Shown piece by piece: positions 1 through 6,442 of a stretch of 17,046 nucleotides of DNA (within the stretch, counting starts at the first letter, position 1; every line of letters starts with the position of its first letter). The position numbers and the translations under genes were made by a program. The DNA is from Clostridia bacterium (lineage in GTDB: Bacteria; Bacillota; Clostridia; Oscillospirales; Acutalibacteraceae), in contig CAAFXF010000090.1 of the NCBI GenBank assembly GCA_900766895.1, forward strand, positions 1 to 17,046, given 5' to 3'. The notes below the pieces were generated by a model. The model had not been told where the DNA came from. It saw nothing but the letters and a program-made list of their open reading frames with translations, and did no database searches.

Positions 1-555
1 AAAGTCGTAAATTTTAATTGGGACATCGAGAGCAACTTATCAGCCCAAATAGTCCAAAAGGTACGCAACCAAAGGGACAAGGCTTTCGGTGTCAATGTTA
101 TATGTGAGGGCGACCCGCTCGAAATCTATACCGACAGTGAGGGCGAGGTAATATTCAAAAAATATTCTCCTATCGGCGAGCTGTCAAATTTTGCAGGGCA
201 GTATGCCGAGGTTTTGCACAAGGATGCAGGTATGCCCGTTGTAATTACCGACAACGACCATGTAATCGCCGCATCGGGTGTGAGTAAACGAGAGGTGCTT
301 GAAAGACGCGTCAGCAAAAGCCTTGAGGAACTTATGGAAAATCGTCAAATTCACATTAAAACCGACAAGGTTGGGCCAATGAATGCCATTGAGGGCTTTG
401 ACCGTCAGGCGCAAATTGTTTATCCTATTATCTACGGAGGTGATGTCAGCGGTGCCGTGGCTGTTATTGATGACGGAAAAGGCTCGTTGCCAAGCGAAGC
501 GGATATAAAGCTTGTACAGGTTGCTGCATCTTTTTTAGGGAAACAAATGGAATAA
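1..555 (+). CDS. spoVT: SpoVT-like sporulation regulator, 5' partial
   Basis: This is the 3' part of a stage V sporulation protein T gene, open from the left edge to TAA at 553-555. From codon 36 (position 106) the product reads EGDPLEIYTDSEGEV, then KKYSPIGEL, and ends AASFLGKQME. These are hallmarks of the second half of the SpoVT AbrB hairpin followed by its C-terminal GAF-like domain (roughly from position 200 to the end). In Bacillus, SpoVT is a DNA-binding regulator of forespore sigma-G genes. The AbrB half that should precede EGDPLEI (a GRVVIPKEIR-type strand-helix) is not recognisable in codons 1-35, which look unrelated. The contig edge may be chimeric, or the N-terminus may really differ. 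The next gene has its own promoter, so I infer a separate transcription unit. The family call is firm; the first 105 bases are not. Confidence 0.88.
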   Translation, partial: KVVNFNWDIESNLSAQIVQKVRNQRDKAFGVNVICEGDPLEIYTDSEGEVIFKKYSPIGELSNFAGQYAEVLHKDAGMPVVITDNDHVIAASGVSKREVLERRVSKSLEELMENRQIHIKTDKVGPMNAIEGFDRQAQIVYPIIYGGDVSGAVAVIDDGKGSLPSEADIKLVQVAASFLGKQME

Positions 556-632
556 TCATTGTATATTATGCACAAAAATTATTAATATCATTTGTATAAA
601 CTATCTAACACATAGAATATAGCAAAATACCC

Positions 633-660
633 TTGCATTTTTCAAAATGGTGTATATAAT
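633..660 (+). promoter_or_regulatory. Sigma-A-type promoter of the YczE-like gene
   Basis: TTGCAT (633-638), a 16-bp spacer and a perfect TATAAT (655-660) lie in the spoVT-downstream gap. Transcription would start near 667, giving a leader of about 59 nt before the ATG at 726. A GAGG Shine-Dalgarno at 714-717 sits 8 nt from that ATG. Confidence 0.6.
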
Positions 661-725
661 GGGTAGCAAGAGAGAGGAAATAAAGGCAAATGAATTAGAT
701 TTGTCAGGTTTACGAGGCGTATTCT

Positions 726-1574
726 ATGAAAAAATTTGAAAAGGAAGCATATGGCTACATTAAGGATATGTTTGCTCAACACAATATGGTTAAGCGAATT
801 TTCCTTACAATAATTTCCATTATTGTTATGGGCTTTGGCATTGCACTTTTTAATGTTTCAGGATTTGGTGTTGACCCCTTTACATCAATGAATATGAATG
901 TCTCATCAACCTTAGGAATCGGCTACGGAACATATCAGCTGATTGTCAATGCGGTAATCATTGTGTTTGTCGTTATTTTTGCTCACCGAGGCTTAATCGG
1001 TGTGGGTACGGCAATCAATATGATAGGCGTCGGCTATTCGTGCGAGCTGTTTAGCTCACTTATCGCTCCGGTGGTAGGCGACAGCATTATTGTTCGCATA
1101 TGCTTGCTTGCGGCAGGCATAGTTGTTCTGTGCTTTTCCTGCTCTCTGTTCTTTGTATCGAATATCGGTGTAGGTCCTTATGACAGCATTGGCTTTATGA
1201 TAAGCAATGCTACAAAAATCCATTACAAATGGGTCAGAGTGATGACTGACATTGCGGTAATAGTTATCGGCTTGGTGGTTAGCGGAGGCTTCACATCACT
1301 GATGAGCGGTGATTTGTCGGGTGTTAAAAACATCGGCATAGGCACAATCATTACAGCGTTTATGATGGGACCGTTAGTAAATTTCTTTTCAAAGCATATA
1401 TCATCAAAGATTTTGGATGTTAACTATGCAGAGCTCAGCAGAGATGTGGCATTCTTTATGATTAAGGGTGCAATGGTAAAAAACAGAGTTCCCGATGACT
1501 ACGACCCTGCAAGGCTTAATATCAACTCTCCCGAATACAATGTTATCAATGACGGAGAATTAAAGGAAATATAG
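726..1574 (+). CDS. YczE/YitT-type integral membrane protein
   Basis: This 282-residue polytopic membrane protein resembles the YczE/YyaS/YitT group, whose molecular function is poorly defined. The first ~25 residues are charged and soluble, followed by hydrophobic segments near residues 25-45, 70-88, 93-115, 122-145, 172-190 and 203-222, and a polar tail of about 55 residues. A two-fold internal repeat is visible. FNVSGFGVDPFTSM (about 42-55) matches FFVSNIGVGPYDSI (about 142-155), and each is followed by a further helix. The pattern (F)xVSxxGVxP(F/Y)xS is what I recall as typical of the family. The gene has its own promoter and is followed by a clear terminator at 1679-1713, so it is probably monocistronic. 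The start at 726 is supported by GAGG at 714-717. The substrate is unknown. Confidence 0.78.
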   Translation: MKKFEKEAYGYIKDMFAQHNMVKRIFLTIISIIVMGFGIALFNVSGFGVDPFTSMNMNVSSTLGIGYGTYQLIVNAVIIVFVVIFAHRGLIGVGTAINMIGVGYSCELFSSLIAPVVGDSIIVRICLLAAGIVVLCFSCSLFFVSNIGVGPYDSIGFMISNATKIHYKWVRVMTDIAVIVIGLVVSGGFTSLMSGDLSGVKNIGIGTIITAFMMGPLVNFFSKHISSKILDVNYAELSRDVAFFMIKGAMVKNRVPDDYDPARLNINSPEYNVINDGELKEI

Positions 1575-1678
1575 CACCTTGCAACCAAGGTTGTATGATT
1601 AATTTCGTCAACCTTTTAATATAGCCCCTTTTAGATTTTATATAAATTTACTCCTGGTACTTATTAACTTAAGTACGC

Positions 1679-1713
1679 AAAAGCGACTCTCGAGTTATTC
1701 GAGGGTCGCTTTT
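1679..1713 (+). terminator. Rho-independent terminator after the YczE-like gene
   Basis: AAAAGCGACTCTCGA pairs with TCGAGGGTCGCTTTT through one T-G wobble, giving a 15-bp stem around a loop of about 5 nt. The A-start and T-end make it potentially bidirectional. It lies about 105 bases past the stop codon, with nothing coding between. Confidence 0.75.
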
Positions 1714-1729
1714 GATTTGTCTACTATTA

Positions 1730-1783
1730 GGCGCCCCTTTTATATAATAAAGGGGAGCTGTCACCGCAGGTGACTGAGGGGAT
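1730..1783. repeat. Palindromic REP/MITE-like intergenic repeat
   Basis: Two adjacent perfect hairpins are visible. CCCCTTT (1734-1740) pairs with AAAGGGG (1749-1755), and GTCACC (1760-1765) pairs with GGTGAC (1769-1774) around a GCA loop. The block continues into CTGAGGGGAT. From memory, the pattern 'AAGGGGAGCTGTC-hairpin-GACTGAGGGG' is a widespread dispersed intergenic repeat in Ruminococcaceae-like gut genomes. Only one copy is in this window, so repetition is not shown here. It sits between two terminators in the gap between convergent genes. Confidence 0.55.
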
Positions 1784-1816
1784 AAAAAAACAGATTGAAC
1801 ATCGAGTTCAATCTGT
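1784..1816 (-). terminator. Rho-independent terminator of the GH27 operon
   Basis: On the - strand a perfect 11-bp stem (arms 1806-1816 and 1790-1800, 5-nt loop 1801-1805) is followed by a run of seven Ts (complement of the A run 1784-1790). It lies about 43 bases downstream of the alpha-galactosidase stop codon and closes the four-gene operon. Confidence 0.85.
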
Positions 1817-1858
1817 TATAAGTTAGCAGTCTGCAACGCGTCGAACATATTACTAAAT

Positions 1859-3571
1859 CTATCTGCAGGTTATTCTGTATACCTTTACTCCGTGAGTAGG
1901 AATATCGGTTTTAATTGTATCGCTGTGGAAGATGTCGTTTGTCCACAAATCCTTGATTTGAGCGTTACCCAAACGGCTTATACCGAGATATTTATCATCC
2001 TTTAGCTTTTCAATATCGTACTCAACGTGCTTATTCTTTTTGCTTGTGTTGAAAAGACAGAGCGCAACATCACCGTTTGACAGCGGTCTTGCAAGAACAT
2101 CCGTACTGCCAAGTCTGTCAATCTTCTTTGCAGGCTTAACAAGTGAATCCTGGTCAATTCTGATAAGCTCGTTATTTGTTACAATATCAAGGATGTCCTG
2201 TCCCTTACCGTTCTTTTCAATCTCTCTTAAATCGTTGCCCAAAACAAGAGGGGCAGCCATCATACACCATAGGCTGAAATGTGAGCGGTTTTCTTCAAGA
2301 GTAAGCTTTCCGTTACCCACCTCAAGCATATCCGGGTCATTTACATGGCCGGGAGATGCGTATTTGTACAGCCTTACGGTAAATTTATATATTGCATAAA
2401 TGCTAAACCATTTTGCAAAAATATCATGGGTTGTACGCCACATATTGCCAACCTTGCCGTTCCACAGCCAAGGCTTGCAGGTGCCCCATTCGCAAATGGA
2501 ATAGGTGATAGGCTTTTGCACCTCGCCTGTGTAAATTGCCCAAGCACGCGATGCGTCCTCAAGCGCCTTGCCCATACGTCTGTACTGAATGTACGATGAG
2601 TCGGCACGGGTTACAACAGGGTTTTGCAGGGTGATAATGTTTTCACCTGAATTTAGCTTTATTAATGTTTGAAGCCTTGCATCAGAAGTAAATGCGTTTG
2701 ACGGAGGGAAGAACACCTCGTTAATATCGCCGTTAACAACGATTTGCATATATGTCGGCTTTTTGCTTGTAAGCTTCTTGAAATGAACGGTGAATACATA
2801 CTCGCCGCCCGATGCAACATCAAGCTTAAATGTAGCCTTGCCGGCACCGTGATTAAGATAAGCAATGCCTTTTTTAGTGGGCAGGTCTTCAACCTTGATT
2901 TGTCTTGCTCTGCCCGAATATTTTGCTCTGTCGGGAGTGAGCTTTACAAATTCACGCTCACCCTTACGGCTGATTCCTATATATTCAATAATAGGAGTTC
3001 TGCCGCTGATTTTTTCATTGTGGCAAAAATCGTACTTAAAGTATTCGGCACCCCAAGAGGCAAAGGTTTTTGCATCGATTTCCTCGTGACCGAGAGAGGC
3101 AGGCAAATCCTCACAGGTGAGTGTGCCGTTTGATGTGTAAAGTCCCATCTTTAAGCCAAGGGAATTAATTTTTTTGCCAAGCTCCGCCATACCGCTCGGG
3201 AAGGACTCAAGGTCACCCTGAAGCATTCCATTTTCGTCGCGCATTGAGCTGTGCCAGCAGTCGTCAATGTTTACGTACTTGTATCCTGCATCTGCAAGGC
3301 CTGTATCTACCATTGCCTTTGCCATATCGTAGATTGTATCCTCGTCAATACGGTTTCGCAGTGCGTTCCAGCTTGACCAACCCATAATTGGGGTTTTGCT
3401 GCCGCCGACAAGCTCTTCATCCTTTGATGTGTCAATGGTTATTTTTGTAGGCGGAAAAGTCTTTAGTGCACATATCGGGCAGTTGCCGTCTGCCTTAGTT
3501 GCAAAAAACCAAGTCAGAAAAAGCACTACTCCTATTGCAATCAGTGTTATTAAAATAATCAGGAAAATCAT
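1859..3571 (-). CDS. Membrane-anchored GH27 alpha-galactosidase with inserted CBM-like domain
   Basis: This 570-residue glycoside hydrolase is predicted to release terminal alpha-galactose (or a related alpha-D-sugar) outside the cell. Residues 1-22 form a single uncharged hydrophobic segment and look like an uncleaved membrane anchor. The GH27 barrel starts at MGWSSWNA (63-70). NIDDCW (101-106) and GLYTS (143-147) are typical. KYDFC (179-183) holds the nucleophile Asp181, and NDPDMLEVGNG (411-421) holds the acid/base Asp414. Residues ~190-335 interrupt the barrel with a beta-rich stretch (GGEYVFTVHF, SGENIITLQNP) resembling a CBM35/CBM6 beta-sandwich. The barrel resumes at SICEWG (358-363). 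The C-terminal ~80 residues fit the usual beta-domain. It is the last gene of the operon; its ATG overlaps the upstream stop by 4 bp, implying translational coupling. The insert's fold is inference. Confidence 0.88.
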   Translation of the reverse strand: MIFLIILITLIAIGVVLFLTWFFATKADGNCPICALKTFPPTKITIDTSKDEELVGGSKTPIMGWSSWNALRNRIDEDTIYDMAKAMVDTGLADAGYKYVNIDDCWHSSMRDENGMLQGDLESFPSGMAELGKKINSLGLKMGLYTSNGTLTCEDLPASLGHEEIDAKTFASWGAEYFKYDFCHNEKISGRTPIIEYIGISRKGEREFVKLTPDRAKYSGRARQIKVEDLPTKKGIAYLNHGAGKATFKLDVASGGEYVFTVHFKKLTSKKPTYMQIVVNGDINEVFFPPSNAFTSDARLQTLIKLNSGENIITLQNPVVTRADSSYIQYRRMGKALEDASRAWAIYTGEVQKPITYSICEWGTCKPWLWNGKVGNMWRTTHDIFAKWFSIYAIYKFTVRLYKYASPGHVNDPDMLEVGNGKLTLEENRSHFSLWCMMAAPLVLGNDLREIEKNGKGQDILDIVTNNELIRIDQDSLVKPAKKIDRLGSTDVLARPLSNGDVALCLFNTSKKNKHVEYDIEKLKDDKYLGISRLGNAQIKDLWTNDIFHSDTIKTDIPTHGVKVYRITCR

Positions 3572-4737
3572 AGTAATCCTATCTCCTCAAAAAATTCTAT
3601 TTCCTTTTTTGCCTCTGCCTCGGTTTCATCATTTGCGAGGGTAGAGGTTGCTTCCTTTACAAAAGCCTTTTTGTATTTTAGGTTATATATTATCCTGTAT
3701 ATCCATCCAAACAAAAGCAGATACGGTCTGCCCTCAATGAACTTGACATACGGGATGTTTTTCATTTTTTTGTACGACGGGAATAACAGACTCAGCCTTG
3801 TTGCAAGGGTGCTTGTATGCCCCTCCTCAAGCGCCTTGCGCTTTACCACAGCGGCTTTACTTCTGTTTGTATTGCCGAAGGCACCGTGAGAGATTAAAAA
3901 TTCTTTTGCCTTGTCGGTATCACAGTCATATGCCTTGCCTACATTAAACCAATCGTAGCACACGGTAAATATAACCCTTGCAAATTCGTCAAGCTGTAAA
4001 TCCTTCATTTTGTCAACAACAGCATCTATGCTTGGGTTAAAGCGTTTTATTATTACGGCAAGGTCTAATATCATTTTTGCCCCTGCACCGTAAAACCAAA
4101 AATGGTGGGCAATGTGAGTCAGCAGATACATCAGGTTGTACTGTGCTTCAAGCGTACCCTTGTGATTTTCAAATGTCGCGTGGTTGATTGCGTCCTCAAA
4201 AAATTCCTCTGCGTTTGCATTGCCGACCTTACCGCTGACAATTTTTGTGTGACACTCTACAAGGATTTCACCTTTTTTGTAGTTGTAAACAGGGCCGTTG
4301 TCATGCGTTAGCGTGTAGCCGTTTTTCAAAAAAACCGACTTTGCCCCGCTTCTGTCCTCAAGTCGTATCAGCAGGTCGATGTCGCTCATCAGCCTCAGCT
4401 CAGGGGCAGGGAAGTATTCCTTAAGCTGCGCACCCTTAAAGAAAACGTGGTCAATGCCGTTGTCTGTTAAAAGAGTGTCGATTTCATTAATTGCATTTTT
4501 TTGCATATCGTAGCAAACTATTGCATCATAAAACGCATCCTTAAAGGCTTCATATGACGATTTGCTTTGAAGCAGTACAGGATTGTTCTTTGCCACGGAA
4601 AACACGACAGGAGCCAAATTGTGAGCCATAGCTAACGAAAACAGGCTGTCGCAATCAATTTCATATTCATCATTTATGCTTGTGCCGTTAAGGTATGCCC
4701 TCAGGCAGTCAAGCAAAAAGCATTGTTCCTTATTCAT
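3568..4737 (-). CDS. NTP_transf_5-type nucleotidyltransferase family protein
   Basis: This 389-residue cytoplasmic protein resembles the uncharacterised nucleotidyltransferase family NTP_transf_5 (PF14907). The diagnostic stretch is VFFKGAQLKEYF (about 98-109) followed by RLMSDIDLLIR (115-125). Asp119 and Asp121 form the DxD metal-binding pair of the polymerase-beta-like nucleotidyltransferase fold, and a conserved KG precedes it. The remainder is mostly helical, with a Lys-rich C-terminus. No substrate can be assigned; related genes are often found near envelope or peptide-modification genes, but that is only context. The start codon overlaps the upstream stop by one base (TAATG on the - strand), and a GGCGG-like ribosome site lies upstream. 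The stop overlaps the next ATG by 4 bp, so it is embedded in the operon. Confidence 0.8.
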   Translation of the reverse strand: MNKEQCFLLDCLRAYLNGTSINDEYEIDCDSLFSLAMAHNLAPVVFSVAKNNPVLLQSKSSYEAFKDAFYDAIVCYDMQKNAINEIDTLLTDNGIDHVFFKGAQLKEYFPAPELRLMSDIDLLIRLEDRSGAKSVFLKNGYTLTHDNGPVYNYKKGEILVECHTKIVSGKVGNANAEEFFEDAINHATFENHKGTLEAQYNLMYLLTHIAHHFWFYGAGAKMILDLAVIIKRFNPSIDAVVDKMKDLQLDEFARVIFTVCYDWFNVGKAYDCDTDKAKEFLISHGAFGNTNRSKAAVVKRKALEEGHTSTLATRLSLLFPSYKKMKNIPYVKFIEGRPYLLLFGWIYRIIYNLKYKKAFVKEATSTLANDETEAEAKKEIEFFEEIGLL

Positions 4738-5240
4738 TAAAATACCGCCAAATTAAACACCTTTGACAGCACGGTCATAATTATGCCTGCACACAGAACA
4801 CCGACGCAGATTACGCCAAAGCTCTTCTTTCTGTCAAGGTGAAGCAGGGAGGCGAGCAGCGAGCCGGTCCAGGCGCCTGTGCCCGGCAACGGAATTGCAA
4901 CAAAAAGCAACAGCCCCCAAATACCGTATTTGTCAATCTTATCTCTTTTTTTTAGAGTCTTTTCCTCAAGCCATATTATGGGCTTTTTTATGACCGGGAT
5001 TTTCTTCATCCATTCAAAGATTTTGTTTATCAGCAAAAGGATAAACGGAATAGGTAATATATTACCTAAAAAGCTTATTGCAAAGCCGGCAAAAAGATTC
5101 ATCTGCAAAAGGCTGAATGCCGTAAACATACCAAGCCTGCATTCCAATATTGGACAAAGAGAAATAATGAATACGACAAGCCAATCCGGTATTCCGTGAG
5201 ATGATAGAAATTCCTGTAGTGTTGTTACAACTTCATGCAT
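4737..5240 (-). CDS. COG2426-type small membrane protein (Sm_multidrug_ex family)
   Basis: This 167-residue membrane protein resembles PF06695/COG2426, annotated as putative small multi-drug export protein, although that function has little experimental support as far as I know. CPILECRLGM (about 29-38) and the LPGTGAWTGSL stretch (about 118-128) are the motifs I recognise. Both resemble the re-entrant Pro/Gly motifs of the DedA/VTT-like group. Hydrophobic segments lie near residues 18-36, 45-72, 108-130 and 140-163, with a basic loop KKRDKIDK between. The AGGGTGAT ribosome site directly upstream matches the extended anti-Shine-Dalgarno. The gene starts 9 bases after the Nudix gene's stop and shares one base with the nucleotidyltransferase start. 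Confidence 0.8.
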   Translation of the reverse strand: MHEVVTTLQEFLSSHGIPDWLVVFIISLCPILECRLGMFTAFSLLQMNLFAGFAISFLGNILPIPFILLLINKIFEWMKKIPVIKKPIIWLEEKTLKKRDKIDKYGIWGLLLFVAIPLPGTGAWTGSLLASLLHLDRKKSFGVICVGVLCAGIIMTVLSKVFNLAVF

Positions 5241-5249
5241 AAAATCACC

Positions 5250-5966
5250 CTATATAATATTGTTCTCGTTTAAGAATTCATATGCACTTGACAAAATGTT
5301 TTTGTCATTTTCAAATTTCAAAAGGTTCATTGCCTTTTCGTAGGTCAGCCAAATGTAATCCTCGATTTCTTCCTTTTGGATAACGGTTGAGGTGTCCTGC
5401 GTTGTGCCTACAAAAATGGTTACCATTTTGTCTATTTTTTCACGAATCTTGTACTTTGAAATACAGCTGAACCCATCAATAATATTGATGTGCAGTCCGG
5501 TTTCCTCAAGCACCTCACGGTATGCAGTTTCCTGCGGAGATTCGCCGGGCTCAATATGTCCCTTGGGAAAGCCCCAATGTGCCGAGCGATTATTTTTTAT
5601 GAGCAGGTACCTAACCTCGCCCTTGATGTCCCTAAACACAACAGCGCCGCAGCTGAATTCATACAGGCAGTCAAGCCTGTAGGTAGGGAAGTCTTTTTCA
5701 ACATCAATGTACTGCTTGATGTCATTAACTATGAAGCGGGTACTTTTAGGCGCGACAATCCAAATAAAGTGATTGTTCTTTTTATCGCTTAATATTGCAA
5801 TAACTCTGCCGTCAAAGTTTTTGACAGGATGATGGATGCCCATAACAAATGCATCCTGATTTTCTGTATTATATACAGAGCCAAAGTTTAATGGATAGGT
5901 GTAGCCCGCTTCGTTGGTTGAGCCGATAGGATGCTCTATCTTGACTCTAACATATTTTCCGAGCAT
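5250..5966 (-). CDS. PPase-like domain fused to Nudix hydrolase
   Basis: This 238-residue two-domain phosphohydrolase is the first gene of the operon. Residues 1-~95 (LGKYVRVKIEHPIGS, YPLNFGSV, NQDAFVMG, PVKNFDGRVIAIL) resemble the inorganic-pyrophosphatase-like domain found alone in many Clostridia. It keeps only one of the acidic residues expected of the DxDPxD centre (Asp38), so catalysis there is doubtful. Residues ~100-235 form a Nudix domain with a complete box (Gx5Ex7REUxEExGU): Gly136, Glu142, Arg150, Glu151, Glu154, Glu155 and Gly157. AHWGFPKGHIEPGE is typical of diadenosine-polyphosphate hydrolases of the MutT/Ap4A group, so a nucleotide-pyrophosphate substrate is likely but not specified. 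The ribosome site GGTGGTG precedes the ATG. The relation to the galactosidase three genes downstream is unclear. Confidence 0.82.
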   Translation of the reverse strand: MLGKYVRVKIEHPIGSTNEAGYTYPLNFGSVYNTENQDAFVMGIHHPVKNFDGRVIAILSDKKNNHFIWIVAPKSTRFIVNDIKQYIDVEKDFPTYRLDCLYEFSCGAVVFRDIKGEVRYLLIKNNRSAHWGFPKGHIEPGESPQETAYREVLEETGLHINIIDGFSCISKYKIREKIDKMVTIFVGTTQDTSTVIQKEEIEDYIWLTYEKAMNLLKFENDKNILSSAYEFLNENNII

Positions 5967-6002
5967 TTTTTCACCACCGAGTATTAAGATATATATGAAA
6001 TC

Positions 6003-6031
6003 ATTATACTAAAATTTTAGCCAATATACAA
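6003..6031 (-). promoter_or_regulatory. Promoter of the Nudix-COG2426-NTase-GH27 operon
   Basis: On the - strand, TTGTAT (6026-6031), a 17-bp spacer and a perfect TATAAT (6003-6008). The predicted start is about 30 nt upstream of the ATG at 5966. No other promoter-like sequence was seen between the four genes, which touch or overlap. Confidence 0.65.
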
Positions 6032-6075
6032 GGGTATATATAAAAAAACTTAAATATTATTTTTCACGTTATTGC

Positions 6076-6097
6076 AACAAAAAAAGCACCCCAAAGG
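6076..6097. repeat. Left 22-bp direct repeat flanking the R-M-like cassette
   Basis: AAC, seven A's, GCACCCCAAAGG. It is identical to 8753-8774 in the same orientation. The right copy is the first arm and loop of the giant gene's terminator. Here the matching second arm is missing, so this copy is a half-terminator, as expected if a cassette had split one hairpin and duplicated part of it. Confidence 0.75.
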
Positions 6098-6134
6098 AGA
6101 CACTTCGTAAGGAAGTTTTGCTTATTAAATCATA

Positions 6135-6164
6135 TAAACCTCCCGACAATGATCGGAAGGTTTA
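6135..6164. terminator. Hairpin at the 3' end of the XRE regulator gene
   Basis: TAAACCTCCCGA (6135-6146) pairs with TCGGAAGGTTTA (6153-6164), with one mismatch and a 6-nt loop. It overlaps the regulator's stop codon (6162-6164). T-rich sequence follows on the + strand, but only a weak T-run on the - strand, so its efficiency for the regulator transcript is uncertain. Confidence 0.5.
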
Positions 6165-6365
6165 TTTTTTCTCAAATTCTTCACCTGTTATCAAAAAATT
6201 GATAGAAACATTAAAATATTTTGACATTGCTACTAATAACGAAAGGGAGGGTTCTCTTTTACCGTTTTCATAATACGATAAAGATTCACGCGAAATGTGT
6301 AAATCCATCGCAACCTTTTGTTGGTTTAGATTGCGTTGCTTTCTTATAAGTTTTAATCCAAGCAT
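6162..6365 (-). CDS. Small XRE-family (Cro/CI) regulator of the R-M-like cassette
   Basis: This 67-residue protein is almost entirely one Cro/CI-type helix-turn-helix domain. IRKQRNLNQQKVAMDL carries helices 1-2, then ISRESLSYYENGKREPS holds the recognition helix and the conserved YENGKREP turn. LSLLVAMSKYFNVSINFLITG completes the five-helix domain, leaving a six-residue charged tail (EEFEKK). Its size matches the controller (C) proteins of type II restriction-modification systems. The gene faces away from the methyltransferase across a 77-bp gap holding two matched palindromes, which I infer to be its operators. It could therefore set the timing of both methylase and nuclease expression and autoregulate. 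AAGGGTGATT precedes the ATG at 6365. It could instead be an unrelated XRE repressor, but position and operator layout argue against that. Confidence 0.85.
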   Translation of the reverse strand: MLGLKLIRKQRNLNQQKVAMDLHISRESLSYYENGKREPSLSLLVAMSKYFNVSINFLITGEEFEKK

Positions 6366-6375
6366 GAAATCACCC

Positions 6376-6404
6376 TTGATTTAATTGTAACCTTTTGTTA
6401 CAAT
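6376..6404 (+). promoter_or_regulatory. Candidate promoter of the methyltransferase-nuclease operon
   Basis: TTGATT (6376-6381), a 17-bp spacer and TACAAT (6399-6404) give a predicted start near 6411. The left palindrome lies in the spacer and -10 box; the right one covers the start region. Binding there would block transcription. A - strand promoter for the regulator probably overlaps (TACAAT as complement of 6384-6389) but has a poorly spaced -35. Confidence 0.5.
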
Positions 6405-6427
6405 AAAAATGTAACATTATGTTACAT
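6385..6427. promoter_or_regulatory. Two tandem palindromic operators (GTAAC-N5-GTTAC)
   Basis: TTGTAAC-N5-GTTACAA at 6385-6403 and ATGTAAC-N5-GTTACAT at 6409-6427 each have perfect 7-bp arms, with a shared core and centres 24 bp apart. They fill the gap between the divergent regulator and methyltransferase genes. Symmetric paired sites are what dimeric Cro/CI or C-protein regulators bind, so they are probably the XRE protein's operators. Confidence 0.7.
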
Positions 6428-6442
6428 TTGGAGGGTGATCAC

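Noticed and set aside
2040..3133. Several + strand open frames (2040-2399, 2345-2599, 2744-3133) antisense to the alpha-galactosidase
   Set aside because: The GH27 frame on the - strand is fully supported by family motifs; the antisense frames have no recognisable features.
6419..6442. Upstream in-frame ATG of the methyltransferase
   Set aside because: It falls inside the right palindrome with no ribosome site. The ATG at 6443 has GGAGGG 7 nt upstream and begins like M.EcoRI-type N-termini.
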